A stretch of DNA of 64,000 nucleotides from Streptomonospora litoralis (GTDB taxonomy: Bacteria; Actinomycetota; Actinomycetes; Streptosporangiales; Streptosporangiaceae), in NCBI RefSeq assembly GCF_004323735.1, contig NZ_CP036455.1:1793101-1857100 (forward strand), written 5' to 3'. The notes beneath the pieces are model-generated. The model was given only the letters and a program-made list of their open reading frames with translations, made no database searches and had not been told where the DNA came from. A program made the translations under genes and the position numbers. Below are positions 7,373 to 17,922 of this stretch, one piece after another. Every line of letters starts with the position of its first letter. Positions within the stretch are counted from its first letter, which is position 1.

Positions 7373-8766
7373 GCGACCGCCTCCCCACCATCGGGATCCT
7401 CGGCATCATGCAGCCCCTCTACGACGACATGCTCCCGGGCATCACCGACCGGCAGGCCGGCTATGCGCGCCGGATCGCCGAGAGCCTGGCCGACGTCGCC
7501 GACTGCGTCGTCGCCGATCCGGTACGCGGTCGCGCCGACGCCGAGCGGGCCGTGCGCGGCTTCGAGAACGACGACCTGGACGGGGTGCTGGTCGTCATGC
7601 TCACCTACGGCCCGTCGCTGCGCGTCACCCGCGTCCTGCACGACGCTCGGCTGCCGCTGTGCCTGGCCAATATCCAGCCCGACCCGGTGGTCACCCCGGA
7701 GTGGGACATGGCCGACATGACCTACAACCAGGGCATCCACGGCGCGCAGGACACGGCCAACGCGATGGTGCGCGCGGGCCGGGCCTTCGACGTCGTCACC
7801 GAGGAATGGCCGAGCGACGCCTTCCGCGAGCGAATCGGCCGCTGGGCGCGCGCCGCCCGCGCCGTCACCGCCTGGAAGCGGCTCAAGGTCGGCGTCTTCG
7901 GCTACGCCATGAACGGCATGGGCGACGCGCGGGTCGACGAGGCCGCCTGGATGCGCAGCCTCGGCCCGGAGATCGAGGTCATCGCGCCCGGCGCACTGCA
8001 CCGGACCATGGCCGAGCTGCCCGAGTCGGCCGTCGGTGCGCTGCTCGCCGAAGAGGACGAGCGCTTCGCCGTCGACGAGCGGCTGTCCAAGGAGGAGCGC
8101 GAGGACCACGCCCGCATGCAACTGGCCATCGAGCAGCTGCTGACCGAGCACGGGTGCGGGGCCTACTCCACCCACTTCGACGCCATCGGCGAGGACGGCC
8201 GGTTCACCCGGCTGCCGATGGCGGCCGCCTCCAGCCTGATGGCCTCCGGCTACGGGTTCGCGGGCGAGGGCGACGCGCTCGCCGCCTCCGTCGTCTACGC
8301 GGGCCACCAGCTCGCCGGCGACGGCCACTTCACCGAGATGTACGCGATGGACTTCCCCACCGACTCCATCCTGATGAGCCACATGGGGGAGGGCAACTGG
8401 AAGGTCGCCCGCGACGACGAGCCCGTGCGCCTGATCAAGCGGCCGCTGGACATCGGCGGCCTGGACGACCCGCCCACGCTGCTGTTCCGCATCCAGCCCG
8501 GACCCGCGACGCTGGCCTCCCTGGTGGCCCTGGGCGGAGAGCGCTTCCGCCTGGTCGTGGCCGAAGGCGAGGTGCTGGACTCTCCGGTGCTGCCCGCCCT
8601 GGAGATGCCCTACGGCCAGTTCCGCCCCGCCTCGGGCGTGCGCGACTGCATGGACGGCTGGCTGCGCGCCGGAGGCACCCACCACATGGTGATGAACCTG
8701 GGCCGCACCGCCGCCGACTGGAAGGTCTTCTGCGACTTGGCCGGCGTGGAGTTCGTCCAGGTCTGA
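7369..8766 (+). CDS. araA: L-arabinose isomerase
   Basis: A 465-residue isomerase that converts L-arabinose to L-ribulose with Mn2+. Family hallmarks are YNQGIHGAQDTANAMVRAGR in the N-terminal half, GYGFAGEGDAL and SHMGEGNW, which carry metal ligands, and the C-terminal AGGTHHMVMNLG. It is somewhat shorter than the E. coli enzyme (500 residues) and belongs to the fucose/arabinose isomerase superfamily. A different aldopentose isomerase is conceivable, but the araB-araD context settles the substrate. GTG 7369 overlaps the araD stop. A GC-rich hairpin follows at 8776-8813. Confidence 0.9.
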   Translation: MSDRLPTIGILGIMQPLYDDMLPGITDRQAGYARRIAESLADVADCVVADPVRGRADAERAVRGFENDDLDGVLVVMLTYGPSLRVTRVLHDARLPLCLANIQPDPVVTPEWDMADMTYNQGIHGAQDTANAMVRAGRAFDVVTEEWPSDAFRERIGRWARAARAVTAWKRLKVGVFGYAMNGMGDARVDEAAWMRSLGPEIEVIAPGALHRTMAELPESAVGALLAEEDERFAVDERLSKEEREDHARMQLAIEQLLTEHGCGAYSTHFDAIGEDGRFTRLPMAAASSLMASGYGFAGEGDALAASVVYAGHQLAGDGHFTEMYAMDFPTDSILMSHMGEGNWKVARDDEPVRLIKRPLDIGGLDDPPTLLFRIQPGPATLASLVALGGERFRLVVAEGEVLDSPVLPALEMPYGQFRPASGVRDCMDGWLRAGGTHHMVMNLGRTAADWKVFCDLAGVEFVQV

Positions 8767-8775
8767 AACCGCCGC

Positions 8776-8813
8776 GGCGGGGCGCCGGCCGCGGCCGCGC
8801 GGGGCGCCCCGCC
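8776..8813 (+). terminator. Hairpin after araA
   Basis: Perfect 11-bp arms GGCGGGGCGCC (8776-8786) and GGCGCCCCGCC (8803-8813), ten bases after the araA stop. There is no T-run, so an intrinsic terminator is likely but not certain. Confidence 0.5.
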
Positions 8814-9113
8814 TCCACCGTCCGCGACACGAGCCGTTCGACATAACCCGCCCGCCCGGCACGAGCGCAGAGGAGCTCTCCTCCCGCGGCGCCCGCCCGG
8901 ACCGGAGCACACCTGTATCCGAGCACACCCGTACCCGCCGACAGCACGTACACCACCGATCACGCGCGGCCCGCCCGCAGGGGCGGACGCGCGCGCCACG
9001 GCCGCCGGGGCCCCATTCCCCGGACGGCCCGCAGAGGCGGACGACCGATCCGTCCCACGACCCGCGGTCTCGGGGGATGGCCGCACCAGCGCAGCGAAAG
9101 CAGAGGAGTCGCG
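8814..9113. other. Intergenic region upstream of the sugar-binding lipoprotein
   Basis: No gene is supported. There is a small inverted repeat GAGGAG-CT-CTCCTC at 8870-8883. None of the AGCGCT-centred palindromes found at araB occurs here, so this transport operon may answer to another regulator. Confidence 0.4.
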
Positions 9114-10430
9114 ATGCGCCCCAGAGACACCCGCCGACCGGTCCCGGCCCCCGCACTCGGCCGCCGCGCGTTCCTGGCCGGCGGCCTCGCCGCGGCCGGC
9201 ACCGCCCTCGCCGGATGCGGCCCGGCGGACACCGTGCTGAGCGGCCGGCAGCGCCTGCGCCAGTGGAACCTTTTCACCGGCGGCGACGGCGCCCGCATGG
9301 TCGAGATGCACGACGCCTACCGCAAGCAGCACCCCGGCATCGACTTCCAGCCCTCCACGTTCCAATGGGGGAACCCTTACTACACCAAGTTCGCGATGGG
9401 GGCCGCGGGAGGACGTGCGTTCGACATCGCGACGCTGCACGTGTCGCGCCTGCGCGGCCTGGGTGTGGACACACTCATCGCCCCGGTGCCCACCGACCTG
9501 CTCGCCCGCCACGGCATCACCCGCGACACCGTCCAGCACAGCACCTGGGACAAATGCACCATCGGCGGCGAACTTTACGCGATCCCCCTGGACACGCACC
9601 TGGTCGTGACCTATTTCAACCGGGACGCCTGCGAGAAGGCCGGTGTCCTGGACGCCGACGGCAACCTCGTCGACACCAGCGGCGAGGAGGAGTTCCTCGA
9701 TGTGTGCGCGGCGGTCAAGGAGGCCACCGGGAAGTACGGCGTGGTCATGGATACCACCCACGCCTGGCGCCAGTTCTGGTCGCTCTACCGCCAGCTCGGC
9801 GGTGAGTTCAAGCTGGAGGGTGAACTCGGAATCGACGACGACAAGGCGCTGCGGGCCTTGGATTTCCTGCGCCGGATCTCGCAGTCGGGATTGGCGCCGG
9901 AGGCGTCCGATGGAGCGGCCACACCAGCCAACTTCCAGAATGGGATCGCCGGGCTGATGATCTCCGGCAACTGGGAGCTTCCCACCCTCAAGGACGCGGG
10001 GATGGACTTCGGCATGCGCGCCTTCCCGGACATCTTCGGTGCCGAACTCGGGCAGGGCGACTCCCACTGCTTCGTCCTGCCGGTGCGCCGAGAGCCCGAC
10101 GAGGACGCCGTCGCCGCCGCGGTCGAGTACGCGGCCTGGATGCTCAAGAACAGCCTCACCTGGGCCGGAGGCGGCCACACTCCGGCCTACCTGCCCGTCA
10201 CCCGCAGCCCCGAGTACGCCGCACTGGAACCCCAGTCGGGCTACCGCAAGGCCGCCGCGAACGTGCAGTTCGACCCGCAGGCGTGGTTCAGCGGCTCGGC
10301 CGCCCAACTTCAGGCGCAGGCCAGTGCCGTGTTCACCGGAGTGCACACAGGCGCTGTGACGCCCGAGACCGCGCTGCGCCGCTTCAAGCACGCCGCACAG
10401 AAACTCATCGACACCCCCGCGCCGGTATAG
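9114..10430 (+). CDS. Tat-type lipoprotein, sugar ABC transporter solute-binding protein
   Basis: A 438-residue extracellular solute-binding protein of the CUT1 type. The N-terminus has a twin-arginine motif (RRAFL, residues 17-21), a hydrophobic stretch and a lipobox LAGC with the acylated Cys at 35, so it is probably exported folded by Tat and anchored outside the membrane. The mature part has the usual N-lobe start (RQWNLFTGGDGARMVEMHDAY) and a C-terminal WFSG...QAQASAVFTG helix region. ATG 9114 follows GAGGAG. Two permease genes follow directly. Context within the arabinose regulon suggests arabinose or arabino-oligosaccharides as ligand; this is inference. Confidence 0.88.
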   Translation: MRPRDTRRPVPAPALGRRAFLAGGLAAAGTALAGCGPADTVLSGRQRLRQWNLFTGGDGARMVEMHDAYRKQHPGIDFQPSTFQWGNPYYTKFAMGAAGGRAFDIATLHVSRLRGLGVDTLIAPVPTDLLARHGITRDTVQHSTWDKCTIGGELYAIPLDTHLVVTYFNRDACEKAGVLDADGNLVDTSGEEEFLDVCAAVKEATGKYGVVMDTTHAWRQFWSLYRQLGGEFKLEGELGIDDDKALRALDFLRRISQSGLAPEASDGAATPANFQNGIAGLMISGNWELPTLKDAGMDFGMRAFPDIFGAELGQGDSHCFVLPVRREPDEDAVAAAVEYAAWMLKNSLTWAGGGHTPAYLPVTRSPEYAALEPQSGYRKAAANVQFDPQAWFSGSAAQLQAQASAVFTGVHTGAVTPETALRRFKHAAQKLIDTPAPV

Positions 10431-10468
10431 CCCGTGCCGCCCCCACTCCTCCCCCCAAGGAGCTCGAT

Positions 10469-11440
10469 ATGACACCGCACGCCGACACCGCGGGGGCGTC
10501 CGCCGTCGCGCCGGCGTCCCGCACCGGCCCGAAACCCGCCGCGGGCAGCGGCGCTCGCCGCGCCCGCCGCGACTCGCTGACCGGCCTCTGGCTGGTCCTG
10601 CCCTTCACCACGCTGTTCGCGGCCTTCATGGTCTGGCCGCTGCTGGCCGGGCTGTGGACGAGCTTCACCGATCGCAGCTTGGCCCAGGACGAAAGCTCGT
10701 TCGTGGGATTGGCGAACTGGGCGGAGATGCTGGGCGACTCCGCGGTTTGGCAGTCGCTGTGGGTGACGCTGCTGTTCACCCTCATCACCACCCCGCCGCT
10801 GGTGGTCATCGCCCTGGTCATGGCCCAGCTCACCCACCGCGCCACCGCACACATCGGCTGGTTCCTGCGCTTCTCCTACTTCGCGCCGTTCCTGATGCCC
10901 GTGGCGGTGGTGGCGCTGATCTGGGAGTGGATGTACCAACCCGAATTCGGCATGGTCAACGGGCTGCTGGCCTCGGTGGGCATCCCCGGCGTGTCCTGGC
11001 TTACCGACGGCGGCACCGTGCTGCCCGCTATCGCCATCACCACCGTGTGGTGGACCGTCGGGTTCAACTACCTGCTGTACCTGGCGGCGCTGCAAGGCAT
11101 CCCCGCCTACGTCTACGAGGCCGCCGCCATCGACGGCGCCGGCCCCTGGCAGCGGTTCCGGTCGATCACTCTGCCGCTGCTGGGCCGCACCACCACACTG
11201 ATCGTGCTGCTGCAGATGGTGGCTTCGCTGAAGCTGTTCGACCAGGCCTACCTGATGACCAACGGCACCGGCGGCCCCAACTACGCCGCCCGGCCCATCA
11301 TCGGCTACATCTTCGAGAGCGGGTTCACCGGACTGCGGATCGGCTACGCATCGGCGATCTCCTACCTGCTCTTCGCCGTGATCATCGTCGTCTCCGTCCT
11401 CCAGTTCAAGCTGTTCTCCCGAAAGGAGGGCACGGTATGA
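10469..11440 (+). CDS. Sugar ABC transporter permease (MalF/UgpA-like)
   Basis: A 323-residue inner-membrane permease with about six membrane segments, the first at LWLVLPFTTLFAAFMVWPLLAG. The EAA loop YEAAAIDGAGPWQRFRSITLPLL contacts the ATPase. ATG 10469 has AAGGAG six bases upstream; the longer in-frame extension from 10283 overlaps the preceding gene and is not used. The stop overlaps the next permease start (ATGA). Confidence 0.92.
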   Translation: MTPHADTAGASAVAPASRTGPKPAAGSGARRARRDSLTGLWLVLPFTTLFAAFMVWPLLAGLWTSFTDRSLAQDESSFVGLANWAEMLGDSAVWQSLWVTLLFTLITTPPLVVIALVMAQLTHRATAHIGWFLRFSYFAPFLMPVAVVALIWEWMYQPEFGMVNGLLASVGIPGVSWLTDGGTVLPAIAITTVWWTVGFNYLLYLAALQGIPAYVYEAAAIDGAGPWQRFRSITLPLLGRTTTLIVLLQMVASLKLFDQAYLMTNGTGGPNYAARPIIGYIFESGFTGLRIGYASAISYLLFAVIIVVSVLQFKLFSRKEGTV

Positions 11441-12333
11441 CATCCGCGACCCTCAACGCCGCCGAGCGGCCGGGAACGCTCGCCGCGCCGCCCTCCCCGC
11501 AGCCCCGCAGCCGGTTCAAGGTCACCCCCGGCGGCGTCGCCGTCGCCGTGCTGGCCCTCTTCGTCGCCGTAGTGTGGCTGCTACCGCTGGTCTGGGCGAT
11601 CCTGACCTCCATCAAGCCCGAGCCCGAGACCACGGCCGTGCCCGTGCGCTGGCTGCCGCTGGAACCGACCTTCGAGGCCTACCGCACCGTCATCGCGCGC
11701 GGCGATCTCATGCAGTGGCTGGGGAACAGCGTCATAGTCTCGGTGCTGGTCACCGGTCTGACCCTGATCACCTGCGTGATGGCGGCCTACGCCTTCTCCA
11801 AGACCGAGTTCCCCGGGCGCAAGTGGCTGTTCGCGCTGTTCATCGCCGGAATCATGGTGCCGCCGCAGGCGCTTATCGTTCCGCTGTTCGACGAGATGAC
11901 CGTGCTCGGGCTGGTCGACACCTACTGGGGAGTCGCCCTGCCGCAGGTCGTCGCCCCCGTCATGATCTTCATCCTGAAGCGGTTCTTCGACGCGATCCCC
12001 CGCGACTACGAGGAGGCCGCCCGCCTCGACGGCGCCGGGCACCTGCGGGTGCTGTGGAGCGTCGTCGTGCCGATGTCGGGGCCCGTCCTCGCCGCCGTCG
12101 GCATCTTCACCTTCGTCCAGGCCTGGAACAACTTCCTGTGGCCGTTCGTGTCCATCACCGATCCGGCGCTGATGACGGTGCCGGTCGGGCTGGGCAGCGT
12201 CCAAAGCGCCTACGGCATCCTCTACGCCCAGCAGATGGCCGCCTCCGTCCTGGGCGCCCTGCCGCTCATCGTCGTCTTCCTGCTCTTCCAGCGCCAGGTG
12301 GTCCGCGGCGTGACCGACGCCGGGCTGAAGTGA
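11437..12333 (+). CDS. Sugar ABC transporter permease (MalG/UgpE-like)
   Basis: A 298-residue permease, second half of the heterodimer. A cytosolic N-terminal tail is followed by membrane segments from VAVAVLALFVAVVWLLPLVWAI, and the EAA loop is YEEAARLDGAGHLRVLWSVVVPM. ATG 11437 overlaps the previous stop by four bases and follows AAAGGAGGG. No ATP-binding subunit gene accompanies this lipoprotein-permease-permease set. CUT1 importers of actinomycetes often share a distant MsiK-type ATPase, and that is the likely arrangement here. Confidence 0.92.
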   Translation: MTSATLNAAERPGTLAAPPSPQPRSRFKVTPGGVAVAVLALFVAVVWLLPLVWAILTSIKPEPETTAVPVRWLPLEPTFEAYRTVIARGDLMQWLGNSVIVSVLVTGLTLITCVMAAYAFSKTEFPGRKWLFALFIAGIMVPPQALIVPLFDEMTVLGLVDTYWGVALPQVVAPVMIFILKRFFDAIPRDYEEAARLDGAGHLRVLWSVVVPMSGPVLAAVGIFTFVQAWNNFLWPFVSITDPALMTVPVGLGSVQSAYGILYAQQMAASVLGALPLIVVFLLFQRQVVRGVTDAGLK

Positions 12334-12439
12334 CCGCCGCACCCGACGACCGCGCAACCGCGCCGCGGGTCCGGCCGCAACGGCCGGCCCGCGGCCCCCG
12401 CCCGCCCTTCCGCACACCGCACCCAGGGGGAAGCAGCCC

Positions 12440-13954
12440 ATGCTCCACGCGTCGATGACCGTCGACCCCGCATTCCGCGTCGCGCCCGTCCACCGCCGCA
12501 CCTTCGGCTCCTTCGTCGAGCACATGGGCCGCTGCGTCTACACCGGCATCTACGAACCCGACCACCCCGCCGCCGACGCCGACGGCTTCCGCACCGATGT
12601 CGCCGAACTCGTGCGCGAACTCGGTGTGACCACCGTGCGCTATCCCGGAGGCAACTTCGTCTCCGGCTACCGCTGGGAGGACGGAACCGGGCCCAAGGAC
12701 CGGCGGCCCGTGCGGCGCGAGCTGGCCTGGCACTCCACCGAGACCAACCGGTTCGGCCTGGACGAGTTCGCCGCCTGGACCCGCAAGCTCGGCATCGAGC
12801 CGATGATGGCCGTCAACCTGGGTACCCGCGGCCTGCAAGAGGCGATCGACCTCCTGGAGTACACCAACCATCCGGGCGGCACCGAGCTGTCCGATCGCCG
12901 CGTCTCCAACGGCAGCCCGCAGCCGCACGGCATCCGCATGTGGTGCCTGGGCAACGAGATGGACGGGCCCTGGCAGATCGGCCACAAGACCGCCCGCGAG
13001 TACGGCCGGCTCGCCGCCGAGACCGCGCGGGCCATGCGGATGAGCGACCCCCACCTGGAGCTGGTCGCCTGCGGCTCCTCGGGTCCGGAGATGCCCACCT
13101 TCGGCGCGTGGGAGGCCGAGGTGCTGGAGCAGACCTACGACCACGTCGACTACATCTCCCTGCACTCCTACTACGAGGAGCACGACGGCGACCTGGCGAG
13201 CTTCCTCGCCTCCGGGGCCGAGATGGACGCCTTCATCGAGTCCGTCGTCGCCACCGCCGACGCCGTGCGCGCCAAACTGGGTGCGAAGAAGCGCATCCAG
13301 CTCTCTTTCGACGAGTGGAACGTGTGGTACCGGATGCGCTTCGAGGCCCGGGAGCCCTCCACCGAGTGGCCGGTGGCACCGCGCGTCATCGAGGACCGGT
13401 ACCACGTCGCCGACGCGGTGGTCTTCGGCAGCCTGCTCATCTCGCTGCTGCGGCACAGCGACCGGGTGACCGCGGCCAGCCTCGCCCAGCTCGTCAACGT
13501 CATCGCGCCGATCATGACCGAGCCCGGCGGCCCCGCCTGGCGCCAGACCACCTTCCACCCCTTCGCGCTCACCGCCGCCAACGCCGCCGGCACCGTGCTG
13601 CGCGTCGAACCGGAGAGCCCGGTGCGCGAGACCGCCCGCTACGGCGCGGTGCCCGTCGTCGACGCGGTCGCCACGCACGACGCAGAGGCGGGCGAGGCCG
13701 CGGTGTTCGTCGTCAACCGCGCCACCGACGAGCCCGTGACGCTGGACGCGGACCTGCGCGGACTGCGCGCCGAAGGCGTCTCCTCCTGCCTGACGCTGCA
13801 CGACGACGACGTCTACGCGGCCAACACCCTGGAGCGGCCCGACCGAGTCGTGCCGCGCGAGAACACCGACGTCCGGTTGGAGGGCGGCCGCCTGCGCGCC
13901 GTCCTGCCGCCGGTCTCGTGGACGGTTCTCAAGCTCGCCCTCCCGCGCTCCTGA
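12440..13954 (+). CDS. abfA: GH51 alpha-L-arabinofuranosidase
   Basis: A 504-residue glycoside hydrolase of family 51 that releases terminal L-arabinofuranose from arabino-oligosaccharides. The acid/base glutamate is E173 in [15 protein letters not shown] and the nucleophile is E292 in [25 protein letters not shown] is the usual N-terminal signature, and the C-terminal beta-sandwich domain is complete. There is no signal peptide, so it acts in the cytoplasm on imported oligosaccharides, which fits its place directly after the importer genes. ATG 12440 follows AGGGGGAA. Confidence 0.93.
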   Translation: MLHASMTVDPAFRVAPVHRRTFGSFVEHMGRCVYTGIYEPDHPAADADGFRTDVAELVRELGVTTVRYPGGNFVSGYRWEDGTGPKDRRPVRRELAWHSTETNRFGLDEFAAWTRKLGIEPMMAVNLGTRGLQEAIDLLEYTNHPGGTELSDRRVSNGSPQPHGIRMWCLGNEMDGPWQIGHKTAREYGRLAAETARAMRMSDPHLELVACGSSGPEMPTFGAWEAEVLEQTYDHVDYISLHSYYEEHDGDLASFLASGAEMDAFIESVVATADAVRAKLGAKKRIQLSFDEWNVWYRMRFEAREPSTEWPVAPRVIEDRYHVADAVVFGSLLISLLRHSDRVTAASLAQLVNVIAPIMTEPGGPAWRQTTFHPFALTAANAAGTVLRVEPESPVRETARYGAVPVVDAVATHDAEAGEAAVFVVNRATDEPVTLDADLRGLRAEGVSSCLTLHDDDVYAANTLERPDRVVPRENTDVRLEGGRLRAVLPPVSWTVLKLALPRS

Positions 13955-14018
13955 GCCGTCCGCCCCGCACCCCGCTCAGTCCCCGTATCCGAGCATTCCC
14001 TTCCTTGAGGAGCACATC

Positions 14019-15113
14019 ATGAAGCGCACCCCCGCGGCCGTCCTCGCGGCGGCCCTGGCCGCCGTGATGGCGCTGGCGCTCACCGCCTGCGGCGGCGTCG
14101 GCGACGCCGCGAACCAGGGCGGTGAGAACGGCACCGTCGGCATCGCGATGCCCACCAAGTCCTCCGACCGCTGGGTCGCCGACGGCCGGAACATGGTCAA
14201 ACTGTTCAAAGAGGCCGGCTACGGCACCGACCTGCAGTACGCCGAGGACGTGGTCGAGGACCAGGTCGCCCAGATCGAGAACATGATCACCCGCGGCGTG
14301 GACGCGCTGGTCATCGCCGCCATCGACGGCGAGGCGCTCACCGACGTGCTGCAGATGGCCGCCGACAGCGACATCCCCGTCATCGCCTACGACCGCCTCA
14401 TCAACGGCAGCGAGCACGTGGACTACTACGCCACCTTCGACAACTTCCAGGTCGGCGTGCTGCAGGCCACCTACATCGAGAAGACGTTGAACCTGAAGGA
14501 GGAGGAAGGCCCCTTCACCATCGAGCTGTTCGGCGGCTCGCCCGACGACAACAACGCCTACTTCTTCTACGACGGCGCGATGTCGGTGCTGCAGCCCTAC
14601 ATCGACGAGGGCAAGCTCCAGGTCCGCAGCGGCCAGACCGAGATGGATCGGATCGCCACCATGCGCTGGAGCGGTGCCAAGGCCCAGTCGCGCATGGACA
14701 ACCTGCTCAGCTCGCACTACTCCAGCGAGCAGCTCGACGCGGTCCTCTCGCCCTACGACGGCATCAGCATCGGTGTCCTCTCCTCGCTCAAGGCCGTGGG
14801 CTACGGCACCGAGGAGCGGCCACTGCCGGTCATCACCGGCCAGGACGCCGAGCTGGCATCGGTCAAGTCGATCATCGCCGGCGAGCAGACCCAGACCGTC
14901 TTCAAGGACACCCGCAAGCTCGCCGAGGTCGCGGTGGACATGACCGACGCGGTACTCAAGGGCGAGAAGCCCGAGGTCAACGACACCGAGAGCTACGACA
15001 ACGGCAAGAAGGTGGTGCCCGCCTACCTGCTGGAGCCCGTCTCCGTCGACGAGGACAACTACCAGGAGGTGCTGATCGACAGCGGCTACTACAGCGAGTC
15101 CGAGCTGTCGTGA
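14019..15113 (+). CDS. chvE: ChvE-like multiple-sugar-binding lipoprotein
   Basis: A 364-residue periplasmic-binding-protein type I lipoprotein with lipobox LTAC (Cys 24). The mature protein starts [22 protein letters not shown] and has the ribose-binding-protein fold. It resembles ChvE, which binds L-arabinose, galactose and related monosaccharides outside the membrane. [11 protein letters not shown] and [23 protein letters not shown] are typical of this branch. ATG 14019 follows TTGAGGAG. It is the binding component of the ATPase and permease encoded directly downstream. Confidence 0.92.
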   Translation: MKRTPAAVLAAALAAVMALALTACGGVGDAANQGGENGTVGIAMPTKSSDRWVADGRNMVKLFKEAGYGTDLQYAEDVVEDQVAQIENMITRGVDALVIAAIDGEALTDVLQMAADSDIPVIAYDRLINGSEHVDYYATFDNFQVGVLQATYIEKTLNLKEEEGPFTIELFGGSPDDNNAYFFYDGAMSVLQPYIDEGKLQVRSGQTEMDRIATMRWSGAKAQSRMDNLLSSHYSSEQLDAVLSPYDGISIGVLSSLKAVGYGTEERPLPVITGQDAELASVKSIIAGEQTQTVFKDTRKLAEVAVDMTDAVLKGEKPEVNDTESYDNGKKVVPAYLLEPVSVDEDNYQEVLIDSGYYSESELS

Positions 15114-15126
15114 GGCGGTGCCCGAA

Positions 15127-16659
15127 ATGAGCCACGAGCTGCTGCGCATGCGCGGCATCGGCAAGGAGTTCCCCGGCGTCGTCGCGCTGGACAACGTCGA
15201 CCTGCGGGTCGAGCAGGGCGAGATCCACGCCCTGATGGGGGAGAACGGCGCCGGCAAGTCGACCCTGATGAAGGTCCTCAGCGGCGTCTACCCGTATGGC
15301 GACTACACCGGCGACATCCTCCTCGACGGCGAGGAGTGCACCTTCGGCGGCATCAGCGACAGCGAGCGGGCCGGGATCGCCATCATCCACCAGGAGTTGG
15401 CGCTCGTCCCGCAGCTGTCGGTGGCCGAGAACATCTATCTCGGCAACGAGCTGACGCGCGGCCCCGGCCTCATCGACTGGGGCCGCACGGCGGCCATGGC
15501 CCGCGAGGTGCTGCACCGCGTCGGTCTGGACGAGGACCCCACGCTGCCCGTCTCCGGCTTGAGCGTCGGCAGGCAGCAGCTCGTCGAGATCGCCAAGGCC
15601 CTGTCCAAGCGGGTGCGGCTGCTGATCCTGGACGAGCCCACCTCGGCGCTCAACGAGGCCGAGAGCGACAACCTGCTCCGACTGCTGCTGGAGCTCAAGG
15701 AGCAGGGCATCACCTCGATCCTCATCTCGCACAAGCTCGGCGAGGTCACCCGGGTCGCCGACACGGTGACGGTGCTGCGCGACGGCCGCACCATCGAGAC
15801 GCTCTCGACGGCCTCGGGCCGAGTGGAGGAGGAGCGGATCATCCGCGGGATGGTCGGCCGCGACCTGGACGAGCGCTACCCCGAGCGCTCCGCCGACGTC
15901 GGCGAGGTGCGCTTCGAGGTGCGCGACTGGACGGTCGACCATCCCACCCAGATGGGCCGCCGGGTGGTCGACGGTGCCGGGCTGGAGATCCGCCGCGGCG
16001 AGATCGTCGGGCTGGCCGGGCTGATGGGAGCCGGGCGCACCGAGTTGGCGATGAGCGTGTTCGGCCGCTCCTACGGCCGCTACGTGCAGGGCTCCGTCCA
16101 CAAGGACGGGGCGCCGCTGCGCGTGCGGGACGTGGGCGAGGCCATCGCATCCGGCATCGCCTATGTACCCGAGGACCGCAAGGAACTCGGGCTGATCCTG
16201 GAGGACGACATCCGGCGCAACCTGACCCTTGCCGGTCTGCGCCGGGTCAGCAGCCGCACGGTCATCGACCCGGCCCGCGAGGCGGTCGCCGCCGAGGAGA
16301 TGCACGCCCGGATGCAGGTGAAGAGCAACGGGGTCTTCCAGACCACGGGCGAGCTCAGCGGCGGCAACCAGCAGAAGGTCGTGCTGGGCAAGTGGATGTT
16401 CGCCGAGCCCGACCTGCTGATCCTGGACGAACCCACCCGCGGCATCGACGTCGGCGCGAAGTACGAGATCTACCTGATCGTGCAGCGGCTGGCGGCCCAG
16501 GGCGCCTGCGTCCTGCTGATCTCCTCGGAACTTCCGGAACTGCTGGGGATGTGCGACCGCATCTACGCGATGTGCGAAGGGCGCATCACCGGAGAGGTGC
16601 CGCGGGACAGGGCCGACCAGGAATCCCTGATGAAGCTGATGACCACGACGAAGGCGTGA
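15127..16659 (+). CDS. gguA: Monosaccharide ABC transporter ATPase (GguA-like)
   Basis: A 510-residue duplicated ATPase of the CUT2 class. The first half has Walker [10 protein letters not shown], signature [15 protein letters not shown] and Walker [12 protein letters not shown]. The second half has a degenerate Walker A (GLMGAGRTE), signature [14 protein letters not shown] and Walker [13 protein letters not shown]. It powers uptake of the sugar bound by the ChvE-like lipoprotein. ATG 15127 has GAGGCGG seven bases upstream; a GTG at 15118 is the alternative. The permease gene starts six bases after its stop. Confidence 0.93.
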   Translation: MSHELLRMRGIGKEFPGVVALDNVDLRVEQGEIHALMGENGAGKSTLMKVLSGVYPYGDYTGDILLDGEECTFGGISDSERAGIAIIHQELALVPQLSVAENIYLGNELTRGPGLIDWGRTAAMAREVLHRVGLDEDPTLPVSGLSVGRQQLVEIAKALSKRVRLLILDEPTSALNEAESDNLLRLLLELKEQGITSILISHKLGEVTRVADTVTVLRDGRTIETLSTASGRVEEERIIRGMVGRDLDERYPERSADVGEVRFEVRDWTVDHPTQMGRRVVDGAGLEIRRGEIVGLAGLMGAGRTELAMSVFGRSYGRYVQGSVHKDGAPLRVRDVGEAIASGIAYVPEDRKELGLILEDDIRRNLTLAGLRRVSSRTVIDPAREAVAAEEMHARMQVKSNGVFQTTGELSGGNQQKVVLGKWMFAEPDLLILDEPTRGIDVGAKYEIYLIVQRLAAQGACVLLISSELPELLGMCDRIYAMCEGRITGEVPRDRADQESLMKLMTTTKA

Positions 16660-16665
16660 CGGGCC

Positions 16666-17922
16666 ATGCAATCGACACCCATCCTGCGCACCCTGGGCGA
16701 CATGGTGCGCAACAACGCGCGGCAGTACGGCATGGTGATCGCGCTGGCGGTCATCGTCGTGCTGTTCCAGATCCTCACCGGCGGCCTGCTGCTGCAGCCG
16801 CTCAACATCACCAACATCATCATGCAGAACTCCTACGTGCTGATCCTGGCCGTAGGGATGATGCTGGTCATCATCACCGGGCACATCGACCTGTCGGTGG
16901 GCTCGGTGGTGGCGTTCACCGGCGCGGTCTCCACCGTGCTGATGACCAGCCTGGGGCTGCCGCCGCTGCTGGTGGTGCCCATGGCGCTGGCCATGGGCGG
17001 ACTCATCGGCGCCTGGCAGGGATTCTGGATCGCCTACGTGCGCATCCCGGCGTTCATCGTCACCCTCGCCGGGATGCTGATCTTCCGCGGCCTGACCCTG
17101 GTCGTACTGGGCGGGCGCTCGATCGGCCCGCTCCCGCCGTCGGTGCGCATGTGGGCCAGCGGGTTCATCCCCGGATTCACCGAGGGGCCGCACGTGCTGA
17201 CGCTCGCGCTGGGCTTGGCCGGTTCGGCGGCCCTGGTGTGGGTCCAGTGGCAGGTGCGCTCCCGCAGCCTGCACTACGGCCTGCCGACGGCTTCGGCGGC
17301 CATGACCGCGGCCAAGTCGGCGGCGACGGTGCTCGTGGTGATGCTGTTCGCCTACGCGCTGGCCGACTACAACGGCATCCCGATCGTAGGGCTGCTGCTG
17401 CTCGCGCTGATCGTGGGCTACTCCTTCCTGATGAAGTCGACCACCGCGGGGCGGCGCATCTACGCCGTGGGCGGCAGTGAGAAGGCCGCCCGGCTCTCCG
17501 GGGTCAAGACCAAGCGCACCACGTTCTGGGTCTTCGTCAACATGGGTGTGCTCTCGGCGCTGGCCGGCCTGGTCTTCACCGCGCGGCTCAACGCCGCCAC
17601 CCCGGGTGCGGGCGAGATGTTCGAGCTGGACGCGATCGCGGCGGCCTTCATCGGCGGCGCGTCGGCGTCGGGCGGTGTGGGCACCGTCATCGGCGCGATC
17701 GTGGGCGCACTGGTGATGGGCGTGATGAACAACGGCATGTCCATCATCGGGCTCGGCGTGGACTGGCAGCAGACGATCAAGGGCCTGGTGCTGCTGGCCG
17801 CGGTCGCCTTCGACATCTACAACAAGCAGCGGGTCGGCTCGGGACGCGCGGGCGGGCGCACGGGCGCCCGCGCGCCGGACGGTCGGGTCCCCGCCGCCGC
17901 GTGCCGAGGAGGCCGAGCGTGA
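16666..17922 (+). CDS. gguB: Monosaccharide ABC transporter permease (GguB-like)
   Basis: A 418-residue CUT2 permease with about ten membrane segments. LAVGMMLVIITGHIDLSVGSVVAFTGAVS and GGSEKAARLSGVKTKRTTFWVFV are family signatures. The conserved part ends near YNKQRVGSG. The annotated C-terminus is an Arg/Gly/Ala run that stops at 17922. In the +2 frame an Ala/Glu-rich tail (RAEEAEREDAEEAAAAG) stays open to a TGA at 18023-18025, two bases before a terminator-like hairpin. A one-base frameshift near 17845-17890, or a sequencing error, may therefore have changed the last residues. The transport core is unaffected. Confidence 0.9.
   Translation: MQSTPILRTLGDMVRNNARQYGMVIALAVIVVLFQILTGGLLLQPLNITNIIMQNSYVLILAVGMMLVIITGHIDLSVGSVVAFTGAVSTVLMTSLGLPPLLVVPMALAMGGLIGAWQGFWIAYVRIPAFIVTLAGMLIFRGLTLVVLGGRSIGPLPPSVRMWASGFIPGFTEGPHVLTLALGLAGSAALVWVQWQVRSRSLHYGLPTASAAMTAAKSAATVLVVMLFAYALADYNGIPIVGLLLLALIVGYSFLMKSTTAGRRIYAVGGSEKAARLSGVKTKRTTFWVFVNMGVLSALAGLVFTARLNAATPGAGEMFELDAIAAAFIGGASASGGVGTVIGAIVGALVMGVMNNGMSIIGLGVDWQQTIKGLVLLAAVAFDIYNKQRVGSGRAGGRTGARAPDGRVPAAACRGGRA

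Noticed and set aside
8870-8883. GAGGAG-CT-CTCCTC as an operator
   Set aside because: It is a short, purine/pyrimidine-biased repeat of the kind expected by chance, with no second copy and no link to a regulator.
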